Notes: generated by a model from the letters alone, not told the origin. A DNA stretch of 64,000 nt from Neomoorella thermoacetica (GCF_001875325.1 NZ_MDDC01000011.1:50488-114487), one strand, 5' to 3'. Shown: positions 35,499-45,133, numbered from the stretch's first letter. Translations and numbers: made by a program.

Positions 35499-36587
35499 TT
35501 ACTCCTCCTCTGTCGTGCCATCAAGATCCAGGTCGGCATCCCAGGCATCCCAATCGCCGGCTTCGGATTCCGGTTTAATATCAATTTTCCAGCCGGTTAT
35601 CCTGGCTGCCAGGCGGGCATTCTGGCCTTCTTTACCGATGGCCAGGGAGAGCTGGTTGTCAGGAACGATGACCTGGCTGATCTTGTTTTCTTCGTCGACA
35701 GTCACGTCCAAGACCCGGGCCGGGCTCAAGGAGTTGGCCACATAAACAGCCGGGTCATCGCTCCATTTAATGATATCTACCTTCTCGCCCCGCAGTTCCT
35801 GGACCACAGCCTGTACCCGTGCCCCCTTGGGACCTACGCAGGAGCCCACCGGGTCGACTTTTTCATCCCGGGAATGAACGGCGATCTTGGAGCGCGCCCC
35901 GGGTTCCCTGGCGACGCCCTTAACTTCAACAATGCCGTCGTGGATCTCCGGAACTTCCAGCTCGAAAAGCCTCTTTATCAGGCCGGGATGGGTCCGGGAC
36001 ACGAGAATCTGGGGCCCCTTGTTGGTCTTTCTGACCTCCAGGACATAGGCCTTCAGGCGATCGCCCTGGCGGTAGGTCTCCGCGGGACTCTGTTCGCTGG
36101 GAAGCAGGATAGCCTCGGCCCGGCCCAGGTCAAGGATAATGTTTTTGCCTTCCTGGCGCTGGACTACACCCGTAACGAGGTCGTTTTCCCGGCCGATAAA
36201 TTCTTCATAAATCAAGCCTCGCTCGGCTTCCCGGATGCGCTGGACGACCACCTGTTTGGCCGTTTGGGCAGCGATGCGGCCAAAATCCCTGGGAGTCACC
36301 TCTTTCTCCACTATGTCCCCCAGTTCATATTTACTGTTGATGGCCCGCGCTTCCTCGAGGGAGATCTCCTGCCGGGGATCGGTTACTTCTTCTACCACCT
36401 GGCGCTGGGCCAGGACTTTAATCTCCCCGGTATCACGCTGGATGTCCACCCGGACATTTTGCAGGGAACCAAAGTTCTTCTTGTAAGCCGAGATTAAAGC
36501 CGCTTCAATGGCCTCCAGTAAAATATCGGCGTTAATACCCTTTTCCCTCTCCAGGTCCCGCAGTGCCTGGATAAACTCACTGTTCAT
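35499..36587 (-). CDS. nusA: transcription termination/antitermination protein NusA
   Basis: RNA-polymerase-binding factor that controls pausing, termination and antitermination. N-terminal domain to about residue 125 (FIQALRDLEREKGINADILL), S1 domain (GVVQRQEGKNIILDLGRAEA), KH1 (EVKGVAREPGARSKIAVHS; DPVGSCVGPKGARVQAVVQE) and KH2 (QLSLAIGKEGQNARLAARIT). At 362 residues it is the short Firmicute form without the C-terminal acidic repeats of E. coli. It may act on the leader hairpin in front of its own operon. Confidence 0.97.
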   Translation of the reverse strand: MNSEFIQALRDLEREKGINADILLEAIEAALISAYKKNFGSLQNVRVDIQRDTGEIKVLAQRQVVEEVTDPRQEISLEEARAINSKYELGDIVEKEVTPRDFGRIAAQTAKQVVVQRIREAERGLIYEEFIGRENDLVTGVVQRQEGKNIILDLGRAEAILLPSEQSPAETYRQGDRLKAYVLEVRKTNKGPQILVSRTHPGLIKRLFELEVPEIHDGIVEVKGVAREPGARSKIAVHSRDEKVDPVGSCVGPKGARVQAVVQELRGEKVDIIKWSDDPAVYVANSLSPARVLDVTVDEENKISQVIVPDNQLSLAIGKEGQNARLAARITGWKIDIKPESEAGDWDAWDADLDLDGTTEEE

Positions 36588-36593
36588 CTCTAG

Positions 36594-37070
36594 CTAGTCC
36601 TCCTCGTTATCTGCCAGGTCGAAGACCAGCCTGGCAGTCGCTACCTGCTCCAGGGGGATAGCCAGATCACACCCCTCCTCAAGGTGCATCCGGACCTGCC
36701 CATCCTGGTAACCAAGTAACCGCCCCTGAAAATGTCGCTGCCCATTTATAGGAGCAAAAGTGCGTAATTTTATCTTCCGCCCGGCAAAACGGTTAAAATC
36801 AGTTTCTTTCTTTAACGGGCGCTCCAGGCCTGGTGAAGACACTTCCAGGTAGTAGCTATGGGGAATGGGGTCCTTTGCGTCCAGCAGGGCGCTGACGGCC
36901 CGGCTGACTCGCTCACAATCATCCAGACCAATCCCCTCCGGCCGATCGATGAACAGCCGCAGGATATAACGCCCCCCCTCCCGTCCATACTGCAGGTCAA
37001 CCAGCTCATATCCCATCGGGGTCAGGATCGGCTCCACCAGTTCCTGGATTAGTGCTGTTAATTTGCTCAA
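36594..37070 (-). CDS. rimP: ribosome maturation factor RimP
   Basis: RimP helps 30S assembly. Two domains are visible: N-terminal [20 protein letters not shown] with [20 protein letters not shown] and the [20 protein letters not shown] motif, then a C-terminal SH3-like barrel. 158 residues is normal. It is the first gene of the rimP-nusA-rnpM-ylxQ-infB-rbfA-nrnA-truB-ribF operon; GGGAGG lies before the ATG. A promoter and a terminator-like hairpin precede it. Confidence 0.96.
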   Translation of the reverse strand: MSKLTALIQELVEPILTPMGYELVDLQYGREGGRYILRLFIDRPEGIGLDDCERVSRAVSALLDAKDPIPHSYYLEVSSPGLERPLKKETDFNRFAGRKIKLRTFAPINGQRHFQGRLLGYQDGQVRMHLEEGCDLAIPLEQVATARLVFDLADNEED

Positions 37071-37095
37071 GGATTTACCTCCCGGGAGTCAACAT

Positions 37096-37123
37096 AAAAG
37101 AGTGGGCAGGAACCCACTCTTTT
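37096..37123 (-). terminator. terminator or attenuator hairpin in the rimP-nusA leader
   Basis: AAAAGAGTGGG, loop TTCCTG, CCCACTCTTTT on the minus strand forms an 11-pair stem whose 3' arm ends in TTTT. It lies only about 25 bases before the rimP start and downstream of a sigma-A promoter, so it is placed to attenuate the operon, not merely to end polC. Confidence 0.8.
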
Positions 37124-37170
37124 CCAACAAAACAACAGGGTAATGTCTTGCTGCAAGCGACCTTGAAAAT

Positions 37171-37200
37171 AGTATAGCACAGGTTCCAGGGGGCTTGCAA
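37171..37200 (-). promoter_or_regulatory. sigma-A promoter of the rimP-nusA operon
   Basis: TTGCAA and TATACT separated by 18 bases on the minus strand in the polC-rimP gap. It gives a leader of about 95 bases that contains the hairpin just before rimP. Confidence 0.72.
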
Positions 37201-37259
37201 GGGAAAAGTGAGACTTTTACCGGGACAAGCCCGGCGCAAGAGAGGCTTATCAATGACAT

Positions 37260-40200
37260 TTACCCAAAAAAGACCAGCTGATCGGAGACCGGTAGATCAG
37301 CCAGGGCACCGTGCTTTTCCAGGGCTTCGATGACCGTCTTGCTGACCCGGGAGCGGTACTGCAAATCTTCGACGGAGGTGAAGGGTCGTTCCTGGCGGGC
37401 GCGGACGATGGCCTCCGCCGCCGCCCGGCCGACCCCGGGCAAGGCGGCCAGGGGTGGTAAGAGCTTACCCGGCTCCACCAGAAAACGGCTAGCGTCTGCT
37501 TTTTGCAGATCGATATGTTCCATGGTGATGCCCCGGCAATACATCTCCCTGGCTACCTCCAGGATGGTAAGGATGTTCTTCTCCCTGGCGGTAGCTTCGT
37601 TGCCTTTGCGCTCCAGGGCAGCAATCTCTTCCTGGATGCGGGGCAACCCGGCGGCCACCACGTCGGCGTCGAATTCGTCGGCGCGGATGCTGAAAAAGGA
37701 TGCATAGAAGGCCTCCGGGTAATAGACTTTAAAATAAGCGATGCGGAAGGCCATGGTGACGTAAGCCACGGCGTGGGCCTTGGGGAAGAGGTAACTGATT
37801 TTTTTGCAGGACTGGATGAACCACTCGGGTACGCCCGCGGCCCGGATTGTCTCTTCGTACTCTTTTTTCACACCTTTACCCTTACGCACATCTTCCATGG
37901 TGCGGAAGGCGATGTCGGCCACCACGCCGTGCTGCATGAGGTAGTTCATGATGTCGTCCCGGGTAGAGATAGCTTCGCTCAGTTTCGCCGTACCGCTTTT
38001 AATCAGATCCTGGGCGTTGTTCAACCAGACATCGGTACCGTGGGAAAAACCGCTGATACGTACGAGCTCGGCAAAGGTCCGCGGCCTGGTATCCTCCAGC
38101 ATCTGGCGGACAAAGCGGGTGCCAAATTCGGGGATGCCCAGGGTCCCCACCTGGGAGCCGATGTCTTCCGGCTTGATGCCAAGGGCCTCGACGCTGGAGA
38201 AAAGGGACATGGTCCGGGGTTCGTCCAGGGGGATTTCCCGGGCGTTTACACCGGTGAGGTCTTCCAGCATTTTAATCACCGTAGGGTCGTCGTGGCCCAG
38301 AAGGTCCAGTTTAACCAGGCGGCTGCTGATGGAGTGGTAATCAAAATGGGTGGTGATTGTGCCGCTACCGGTATCGTCGGCCGGGTGCTGCAGGGGTGTG
38401 AAGAGGTGCATGTCCACCCCCTTGGGAACCACCATCAACCCGCCCGGATGCTGGCCCGTAGTCCTTTTGACGCCGGTGATGCCCTTTACGAGGCGGTTTA
38501 TCTCCGCCTGGCGCGCTTTAATACCCCGTTCTTCCAGGTACTTGTGGACAAAGCCGAAGGCCGTTCGCTCTGCCAGGGTAGCAATGGTCCCGGCACGGAA
38601 AACATGGTCTTTACCGAAAATGGTCTCGGTATACTGGTGGGCCCGGGGCTGGTATTCCCCGGAAAAGTTGAGATCGATATCTGGTACCTTGTCCCCTTTA
38701 AAGCCCAGGAAGACTTCAAAGGGGATATCATGGCCGTCCTTCAAAAGCCTGGTCCCGCACCGGGGACAATCCCTGGCCGGGAGATCGGCACCGCACTTAG
38801 CGCTGCCTTGGGTAATAAACTCGCTGTAACGGCAGGAGGGGCAGCGGTAGTGGGGCGGCAGGGGGTTAACCTCGGTAATACCCGCCATGGTCGCCACCAG
38901 GGAGGACCCCACCGAACCCCGGGAGCCAACCAGATATCCGTCTTCATTGGACTTGTGCACCAGCTTGTGGGCGATAAGGTACAGGACGGCAAAGCCGTGG
39001 CCGATAATGGCTTGCATTTCTTTGTCCAGGCGGGCCTGAACTATTTCCGGCAGGGGGTCGCCGTACCACTCTTTGGCCCGGGTAGTGACGATGCGGGTTA
39101 ACTCTTCTTCTGCTCCCGGGATCTCCGGTGGGTAGAATTCGTCGGGAATGGGCTTTAGCTCGTCCACCTGCTCTGCTATCAGCCGGGGGTTGGTTATAAC
39201 TACCTGGCGGGCCGTTTCCCCGTCAAGGTAGTCAAATTCGGCCAGCATCTCCTCCGTAGTCCGGTAGTACAGGGGAGCCTGGACTTCGTCGGCATAACCC
39301 TGGCCGGCCAGGAGGACCTGGCGGAAGATAGCGTCCTCAGGGTTTAGGAAATGGACGTCTCCAGTGGCAACAACTGGCTTGCCCAATTTTTGTCCCAGGG
39401 CGATTATCTGGCAGTTCATATCTATGAGGGCCTGGCGGTCGGCAACCTGTCCCTGGCGAATTAAAAAGTCATTATTGGCCAGGGGCTGAATTTCCAGGAA
39501 ATCGTAGAAGGAAGCGATTTCTTCCAGCCGGGCCTGATCGGCCCCGGCCAGGTAACCCCGGATCAACTCGCCGGCTTCGCAGGCCGTGCCTAACAGGAGC
39601 CCTTCGCGGAACTCCTGGATGAGGTGGCGCGGCAGGCGGGGCTTGCGATAAAAGAAATCCAGGTGAGCCCGGGATATAAGACGGTAGAGGTTGGCCAGGC
39701 CCTGTTTGTTTTTAACCAGGATAATAATATGATAGGTACGCTGGTGGTCAGGAGGCTGGTTATCCTGGTCGAAGAGATATCCTTCTACGCCGTAGATGAT
39801 CTTGACGCCATACTTGCGGCCGGCTTCAGCCGCTGCCGGGAAGGCCTGAACTACCCCGTGGTCGGTGATGGCTACCGCCCCGTGGCCCCAGCGAGCCGCC
39901 TGCTGGACCACCGCCGCCACCTCAGTGACGCCGTCCATAGCGCTCATCTTGGTATGTAAATGCAACTCTACCCTTTTCTCCGCTGCCCTGTCTTCCCGGG
40001 TAGGCCGCTGGCCGCGGGCAATAGCGTCGGCCAGGAGGATTAACTCCTGGCTGTAGCGATCATACTGGACCTGCCCCTGGACCAGGACCCAGTCCCCTTC
40101 CGCCAGGCCACCTTCGGTCAGGGGCCCTTTATCAACAAAGGCTTTCACCGTCAGGGAGTCGGTGTAATCGGTTATATCGAAGGTCACCAGCCAGCGGCCC

Positions 40201-40910
40201 GATTTTAGCTGGCGGGACTCAAATTTTAACACCTCGCCATGAACGGCCACCTGTTTCTCCTCTTCCTGGACATCCTTCAGGGGCCGGGGAGCCACGGCGA
40301 TTTTTTTACCCAGCAACTGGCCGTCAGCAGTAGTGCTGCCGGTGCCGTCCGGGGCTTTAACCTCTGCCGGGGCTTCCCGCCGCACCCCTTCCAGTTGCCG
40401 GACCTGGAGCTGGCGGGAAGCCGCGAGGAGTTCTTCCTGGTATTCCTTATCTGATACCAGGTCGACAGTCACCTGGTGACCGTAGCGGCCCAGTACCTCC
40501 TGCAAAATTATATCTCCCCGGCGGGTCTTCAGGGCCTCGACGGCCAGGGGAGCCGGCAAAATCAGCTTCAGGTGCCGGCCCTGCAGTTCCAGCCTGGCTC
40601 CGGCCAGCCAGGCAGAACTGCCGTTTCCCAGGATACCGGCCACCTGGTCCAGGATTGCAGCTCGCTTTTCCCGGACCAGGGCTGCCAGGTCGCCGCTGCC
40701 GGTCTGATCAAGGGTTTTGATGCTAAAAGTAAAGCCGGGAAATTCCCCGGCCAGGAAGCGAGTGCAGGCGGCGATGTCTTCCGGCTCCAGGGGATGGGGT
40801 GGACAGAGCCAGAGGCAACACCTGCCCTCCCGGCGGGCAATCTCTACTTTGCGCACCGCCCCGCCCCGAAGTAGTTGCGGCCAGAGGTTATCCTTTGTTG
40901 ACATGCCCAT
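37260..40910 (-). CDS. polC: DNA polymerase III PolC-type alpha subunit lacking the 3'-5' exonuclease insertion
   Basis: Gram-positive replicative polymerase. Domains: N-terminal region to about residue 200, OB domain (VLKFESRQLKSGRWLVTFDI), PHP domain from VELHLHTKMSAMDGV near residue 315, a zinc-binding module (CPSCRYSEF ... CPRCGTR), the palm aspartates in VPDIDLNFSGEYQ near residue 745, and helix-hairpin-helix near the end (LAALPGVGRAAAEAIVRARQ). PolC is usually over 1400 residues because an epsilon-type exonuclease is inserted in the PHP domain; here GVEGYLFDQDNQPPDHQRTY runs straight into the second PHP half, so the exonuclease is absent and the protein has 1216 residues. The start overlaps the proS stop by one base. 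Confidence 0.95.
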   Translation of the reverse strand: MGMSTKDNLWPQLLRGGAVRKVEIARREGRCCLWLCPPHPLEPEDIAACTRFLAGEFPGFTFSIKTLDQTGSGDLAALVREKRAAILDQVAGILGNGSSAWLAGARLELQGRHLKLILPAPLAVEALKTRRGDIILQEVLGRYGHQVTVDLVSDKEYQEELLAASRQLQVRQLEGVRREAPAEVKAPDGTGSTTADGQLLGKKIAVAPRPLKDVQEEEKQVAVHGEVLKFESRQLKSGRWLVTFDITDYTDSLTVKAFVDKGPLTEGGLAEGDWVLVQGQVQYDRYSQELILLADAIARGQRPTREDRAAEKRVELHLHTKMSAMDGVTEVAAVVQQAARWGHGAVAITDHGVVQAFPAAAEAGRKYGVKIIYGVEGYLFDQDNQPPDHQRTYHIIILVKNKQGLANLYRLISRAHLDFFYRKPRLPRHLIQEFREGLLLGTACEAGELIRGYLAGADQARLEEIASFYDFLEIQPLANNDFLIRQGQVADRQALIDMNCQIIALGQKLGKPVVATGDVHFLNPEDAIFRQVLLAGQGYADEVQAPLYYRTTEEMLAEFDYLDGETARQVVITNPRLIAEQVDELKPIPDEFYPPEIPGAEEELTRIVTTRAKEWYGDPLPEIVQARLDKEMQAIIGHGFAVLYLIAHKLVHKSNEDGYLVGSRGSVGSSLVATMAGITEVNPLPPHYRCPSCRYSEFITQGSAKCGADLPARDCPRCGTRLLKDGHDIPFEVFLGFKGDKVPDIDLNFSGEYQPRAHQYTETIFGKDHVFRAGTIATLAERTAFGFVHKYLEERGIKARQAEINRLVKGITGVKRTTGQHPGGLMVVPKGVDMHLFTPLQHPADDTGSGTITTHFDYHSISSRLVKLDLLGHDDPTVIKMLEDLTGVNAREIPLDEPRTMSLFSSVEALGIKPEDIGSQVGTLGIPEFGTRFVRQMLEDTRPRTFAELVRISGFSHGTDVWLNNAQDLIKSGTAKLSEAISTRDDIMNYLMQHGVVADIAFRTMEDVRKGKGVKKEYEETIRAAGVPEWFIQSCKKISYLFPKAHAVAYVTMAFRIAYFKVYYPEAFYASFFSIRADEFDADVVAAGLPRIQEEIAALERKGNEATAREKNILTILEVAREMYCRGITMEHIDLQKADASRFLVEPGKLLPPLAALPGVGRAAAEAIVRARQERPFTSVEDLQYRSRVSKTVIEALEKHGALADLPVSDQLVFFG

Positions 40911-42640
40911 CAGCCTCTTAACCGGTATTTTTCCATCTCCCTAGCCAGCAGGGTCTGGATCTGGGCCGTCAGCCCCTCCAGGGGCAGCGGTGTTTCCTCC
41001 TTCCGTGACCGCCATTTAACGTCCACCGTGCCGCTGGTGACGGTCCTTTTGCCGACGGTTACCCGCAGGGGATAGCCAATGAGGTCCGCCTCGACAAACT
41101 TGAGACCGGCCCGTTCATCCCGGTCGTCATAGACGACTTCCACCCCGGCGGCGGCCAGTTCCCGGTACAGCCCCTCGGCCACTTCCCGCTGGCCGTCATC
41201 CTTCAGGGAGGCCGGGATAATTACCACCTGGTAGGGAGCGACGCTCAAAGGCCAGATAATCCCCTGGTCGTCGTGGCATTGCTCGACAATCGCGGCCATG
41301 GTCCGGCTGACGCCAATACCATAGCAGCCCATCACGATAGGATGCTCCTGGCCCCGGGCGTCGGTATATTTGGCTCCCAGGACGCTGCTATATTTGGTTC
41401 CCAACTGGAAGACCTGGCCCACCTCGATCCCCCGGGCCTGGGCCAGGGGGGCGCCGCACCGGGGACAGGGTTCCCCGGCCTCCACCTGGCGGATGTCGAC
41501 CACGGCTGCTGTTTTAAAGTCTCGGCCCGGGTTGACGTTTACCAGGTGGTAGCCTTCCCGGTTGGCACCGGCCACCCCGTTGACCAGGTAGGGTATTTCC
41601 AGGTCGGCGTAAAGGGGTATGCCCTGCAAGCCCACCGGGCCGACAAAGCCGACCGGCGCCCCGGCGGCCTTCATCACCCTTTCAGGGTCTGCCAGGACCA
41701 GGTGCCGGCAGTTGAGATGATTCTGGAGCTTGACTTCGTTGAGTTCCCTGTCGCCGCGAACCAGGGCAGCAATGAGCTGGCCATCGGCCTCGTAAAAAAG
41801 GGTTTTGATGAGCTTGTCCGGGGTGACCTGCAGGAAGGTGCAGATTTCCGTCACCGTCTTTTGTCCCGGTGTAGCCACTTCCTTCAAGGGGGCAGGATTT
41901 TCCGCAGCTGCTTTGGGCAGGGCTCTAGCCTCGGCTATTTCCACATTGGCCGCATAATCGCACTCCCGGCAATAAACCAGCAGGGCCTCGCCGGCAGCGG
42001 CCAGGGCCATAAATTCGTGGCTGTAGTTGCCGCCAATGGCACCGCTATCAGCCTGGACCGGGCGGAAATCCAGGCCACAGCGCCGAAAAACATTGCTGTA
42101 GGCCTGGTACATCTTCTGGTAGCTCTGGTTAAGCCCTTCCTGGTCCAGGTCAAAGGAATAGAGATCCTTCATGACAAACTCCCGCCCCCGTAGGAGGCCA
42201 AAGCGGGGCCGGCGCTCATCCCGGTATTTATTTTGAATCTGGTACAGCAGCAGGGGGAGTTGTTTGTAGGAGGTGACTTCGCTCCGCACCAGGGCGGTGA
42301 TAATCTCTTCGTGGGTAGGGCCAAGGCAGAACTGGCGCCGGTGCCGGTCCTGGAGGCGGAACATCTCTTCGCCGTAGACCTCCCAGCGGCCGCTTTCCTG
42401 CCAGAGTTCGGCCGGCTGGATAATGGGCAAGACCACCTCCTGCCCGCCGGCCCGGTCCATCTCTTCCCGGATAATCTGCTCGATTTTGGCCAGCACCCGC
42501 CGGCCCAGGGGCAGGTAGGTGTAGATGCCGGCAGCGGCCTTACGGATAAAGCCGCCCCGGAGGAGTAGCTGGTGGCTGACAATCTCGGCCTCGGCCGGAG
42601 TTTCCCTCAGGGTCGGGGCCAGCAATTCACTCGCTCGCAT
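40910..42640 (-). CDS. proS: prolyl-tRNA synthetase (bacterial type with editing insertion)
   Basis: Charges tRNA-Pro. Class II motifs: [20 protein letters not shown] and the motif-2 region [19 protein letters not shown] with [20 protein letters not shown]; motif 3 [15 protein letters not shown]. Between motifs 2 and 3 an editing (INS) domain of about 180 residues is present. The C-terminal anticodon-binding domain shows [20 protein letters not shown]. 576 residues is the prokaryote-like type. AAAGGAGGACGAGG precedes the ATG. It is followed directly by polC, a conserved Firmicute pair. No T-box motif is visible in the upstream gap. Confidence 0.96.
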   Translation of the reverse strand: MRASELLAPTLRETPAEAEIVSHQLLLRGGFIRKAAAGIYTYLPLGRRVLAKIEQIIREEMDRAGGQEVVLPIIQPAELWQESGRWEVYGEEMFRLQDRHRRQFCLGPTHEEIITALVRSEVTSYKQLPLLLYQIQNKYRDERRPRFGLLRGREFVMKDLYSFDLDQEGLNQSYQKMYQAYSNVFRRCGLDFRPVQADSGAIGGNYSHEFMALAAAGEALLVYCRECDYAANVEIAEARALPKAAAENPAPLKEVATPGQKTVTEICTFLQVTPDKLIKTLFYEADGQLIAALVRGDRELNEVKLQNHLNCRHLVLADPERVMKAAGAPVGFVGPVGLQGIPLYADLEIPYLVNGVAGANREGYHLVNVNPGRDFKTAAVVDIRQVEAGEPCPRCGAPLAQARGIEVGQVFQLGTKYSSVLGAKYTDARGQEHPIVMGCYGIGVSRTMAAIVEQCHDDQGIIWPLSVAPYQVVIIPASLKDDGQREVAEGLYRELAAAGVEVVYDDRDERAGLKFVEADLIGYPLRVTVGKRTVTSGTVDVKWRSRKEETPLPLEGLTAQIQTLLAREMEKYRLRG

Positions 42641-43032
42641 CCTCGTCCTCCTTTGAGCTCTGTGGTACTTAGTTATATAGCCGGGGATAGGGCCCTTCGC
42701 CGCTCAGGTGCGCGCCCGTCAGTCAAATAACAAACGGGATCTATGCTAACTCCAGCAGCCAGGCGGCCATCCGTTGAGTGCCGGGCACTGCACGCCGCCT
42801 GCGGATTGCCCCTAACCAGGCTAATAGTTTCGCAAACTTTTATCCCGCTGTGAAATTACGTTATTACCTTAAGAGGGTACAGCCGGGCGTCCTGGGGACG
42901 GTCCAGTACTCAACCCAACAAAATGTATGCTCTTTAGACCCATACGTTAAAGTGCTGGATAACCACACCTCTCCCGTCCTGTTACCAGCTATGTGGACCC
43001 GGAACATATCCCCGGCCTCCTCTTGGCACACA
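42641..43032 (-). other. 392-base gap upstream of proS with nested palindromes, no recognised gene
   Basis: No supported gene on either strand. On the minus strand CAGGCGGC (42794-42801) pairs with GCCGCCTG (42760-42767) and encloses AGTGCC-C-GGCACT (42777-42789), a nested hairpin. A possible -35/-10 (TTTAAC, TACATT, 18-base spacer) lies further upstream. CTGGGGACGGTCCAG at 42892-42906 resembles ends of REP-like elements. A T-box (the GGGTGGNACCGCG element) was looked for and not found. Confidence 0.5.
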
Positions 43033-44112
43033 TTATCCCTTTTCCCGCCTCTCTGCCGCCAGGCGTTTCACTTCCTCAACCAGGGCCCGGGCCAGATCTT
43101 CTTCCTTCACCTTGCGTATCGGGCGACCGTGGCGAAAAAGAAGACCGAAGCCCGGACCGCAGGCAATACCGATGTCAGCCTGGCGGGCCTCCCCGGGGCC
43201 GTTTACGGCGCAGCCCATGACAGCCACCTTCAGGGGCTTTTTAATACCCCGCAGCTCCTCCTGAACCCTGGCCGCCACCGCGTCCAGGTCCAGCTGGCAG
43301 CGGCCGCAGGTGGGGCAGGAGATCAACTCAATTCCCTGCTGGCGCAGGCCCAAGGCCCGCAGAATGGCAAAGCCGGCAATAACTTCCTGGACCGGGTCGC
43401 CGGTGAGGGAGACCCTGATGGTGTCGCCAATCCCCTCCGCGAGTAAAATGCCGATGCCTACGGCCGATTTTACCGCTCCTTCCAGCCCCCGGCCGGCTTC
43501 GGTAACCCCCAGGTGCAGGGGGTAATCGACCTTTTCCGCCAGGAGGCGGTAGGCCGCTAGCATTAAAGGCACCTCGGAGGCTTTGAGGGAAACTTTAATC
43601 TCCCGGAAATCCAGATCCTCCAGGAGGCGGATGTGTTTCAGGGCACTGGCAACCATGGCTTCCGCCGTCACCCCGCCATAGGCCGCCAGGGCTTCTTTCT
43701 CCAGGGAACCGGCGTTAACGCCGATGCGGATGGGCACCCTGCGGGCGGCAGCCTCTTTGACTACCGCCTTTACCCGCCCGGGCCCGCCGATGTTGCCCGG
43801 ATTTAAACGCAGGCCGTCAACCCCGGACTCCAGGGCCGCCAGGGCCAGGCGGTAGTCGAAGTGGATATCGGCGATAAGGGGTATATCTACCAGAGCCTTT
43901 ATTTTCGCCAGGGCCCGGGCCGCCTCTTGATCGGGTACAGCCAGGCGGACGATTTCACAGCCGGCGGCGGCCAGCCTCTTTATCTGGGCCACAGTAGCGG
44001 TTACATCCCGGGTATCGGTATTGGTCATGGACTGGACGGCGATGGGGGCCCCGCCACCGATAGCTACCTTACCCACCTGGATCCGCCGGGTGGGACGGCG
44101 CCTGCCAGGCAT
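43033..44112 (-). CDS. ispG: (E)-4-hydroxy-3-methylbut-2-enyl-diphosphate synthase
   Basis: Fe-S enzyme of the MEP isoprenoid pathway. It starts with TRRIQVGKVAIGGGAPIAVQ, then the TIM barrel (PLIADIHFDYRLALAALE; LRLNPGNIGGPGRVKAVV) and the C-terminal cluster domain with cysteines in ELISCPTCGRCQLD and VAVMGCAVNGPGEA. 359 residues is typical. rseP and dxr lie directly upstream, so two pathway enzymes share one operon around an intramembrane protease, as in many Firmicutes. Confidence 0.96.
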   Translation of the reverse strand: MPGRRRPTRRIQVGKVAIGGGAPIAVQSMTNTDTRDVTATVAQIKRLAAAGCEIVRLAVPDQEAARALAKIKALVDIPLIADIHFDYRLALAALESGVDGLRLNPGNIGGPGRVKAVVKEAAARRVPIRIGVNAGSLEKEALAAYGGVTAEAMVASALKHIRLLEDLDFREIKVSLKASEVPLMLAAYRLLAEKVDYPLHLGVTEAGRGLEGAVKSAVGIGILLAEGIGDTIRVSLTGDPVQEVIAGFAILRALGLRQQGIELISCPTCGRCQLDLDAVAARVQEELRGIKKPLKVAVMGCAVNGPGEARQADIGIACGPGFGLLFRHGRPIRKVKEEDLARALVEEVKRLAAERREKG

Positions 44113-44122
44113 TTAATTCACC

Positions 44123-45133
44123 TCAGCTGAAGATCCGGATTAAATCCTTATAAGTAATGAGAATTAACAGGCCCATCAGGAGGGCAAAGCCGATCAGGTG
44201 GATAAAGTTCTCTTTTTCCGGGCTAATGGGCCGCCCTCGCACTGCTTCCAGCCCCAGGAATACCAGCCGGCTACCATCCAGGGCGGGGACCGGCAGCAGG
44301 TTGATAATTCCCAGGTCAAGGCTCAGGACGGCCATAAAATTTAAAACATTGGCCAGGCCGAAGGCTGCCGCCTGGCCTACCAGCTGGACTATACCCACCG
44401 GACCGACTACCTCCGCCGCTACTTTGCCGGTCACCATCTCTACCAGGCTAAGGATAATGAGCCTGGTAATCTCTATTGCCTGCCTGGTGCCCAGAACAAT
44501 AGAGCGCCAGAAGCCCTGCCTTTCCCAGGTGGGGCCGATACCGATCAATCCCACTCCCGTCTGGGGATCCCTGGCGGTGGTGAGGTTGATTTGTTGTTGC
44601 CGGCCGTCCCGTTCAATTACCAGGGTTATTTTTTCTTCCGGGTGATTATAGATCAGATCGACCATATGGCGCCAGGTATTTACCGGGGTATCGTTAACCT
44701 GAAGGATTTTATCACCAGGCTGCAAGCCGGCCAGGGCGGCCGGCATACCCGGCTCGACCCGGCCGATGATGTTGACATCAGCAGGTATCCCCAGGACCAT
44801 AAAGACCATAATAAACAGGAGCAGCGCCAGGAGAAAGTTCATACCAGAACCGGCGCCGATGACCACCATCCGGGCGAGTACCGGCTGGCGGTTGAAACCC
44901 CGGGGGTCGTCAAGGTTTGGCCCCTCCATGCCGGCCATCCGGTTAAACCCCCCCAGGGGAAAGGCCCGCAGGGAATAAACAGTCTCCCCTTTTTTAAACT
45001 GCCAGAGGGCCGGGCCCATACCGATCGCGAACTCCTCCACCTTAATCCCGGCGCGCTTGGCCGCCAGGAAGTGCCCCCCTTCATGGACGAGAACCAGGAT
45101 GCTGAAGATAACCAGGGCCAGGATAATGGTCAC
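44123..45133 (-). CDS. rseP: site-2 protease RseP/RasP (intramembrane zinc metalloprotease)
   Basis: Cleaves anti-sigma factors and leftover signal peptides inside the membrane. The N-terminal TM helix carries HEGGHFLAAKRAGIKVEEFA (HExxH), a central PDZ domain follows (GLQPGDKILQVNDTPVNTW), and a C-terminal TM carries the third metal ligand in INLLPVPALDGSRLVFLGLE. 336 residues is the short Gram-positive form with one PDZ domain. A GTG start is supported by AGGAG. It lies between dxr and ispG. Confidence 0.95.
   Translation of the reverse strand: MTIILALVIFSILVLVHEGGHFLAAKRAGIKVEEFAIGMGPALWQFKKGETVYSLRAFPLGGFNRMAGMEGPNLDDPRGFNRQPVLARMVVIGAGSGMNFLLALLLFIMVFMVLGIPADVNIIGRVEPGMPAALAGLQPGDKILQVNDTPVNTWRHMVDLIYNHPEEKITLVIERDGRQQQINLTTARDPQTGVGLIGIGPTWERQGFWRSIVLGTRQAIEITRLIILSLVEMVTGKVAAEVVGPVGIVQLVGQAAAFGLANVLNFMAVLSLDLGIINLLPVPALDGSRLVFLGLEAVRGRPISPEKENFIHLIGFALLMGLLILITYKDLIRIFS

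Noticed and set aside
37503..39101. 532-codon plus-strand open frame
   Set aside because: It lies entirely antisense to polC, is explained by the G+C-rich codon pattern of that gene, and has no recognisable domain or ribosome-binding site.
42641..43032. T-box riboswitch upstream of proS
   Set aside because: The 14-base T-box element (GGGTGGNACCGCG type) and its terminator are absent.
42778..43446. 222-codon plus-strand open frame over the proS gap and ispG
   Set aside because: Half of it is antisense to ispG, no domain is seen, and there is no ribosome-binding site.
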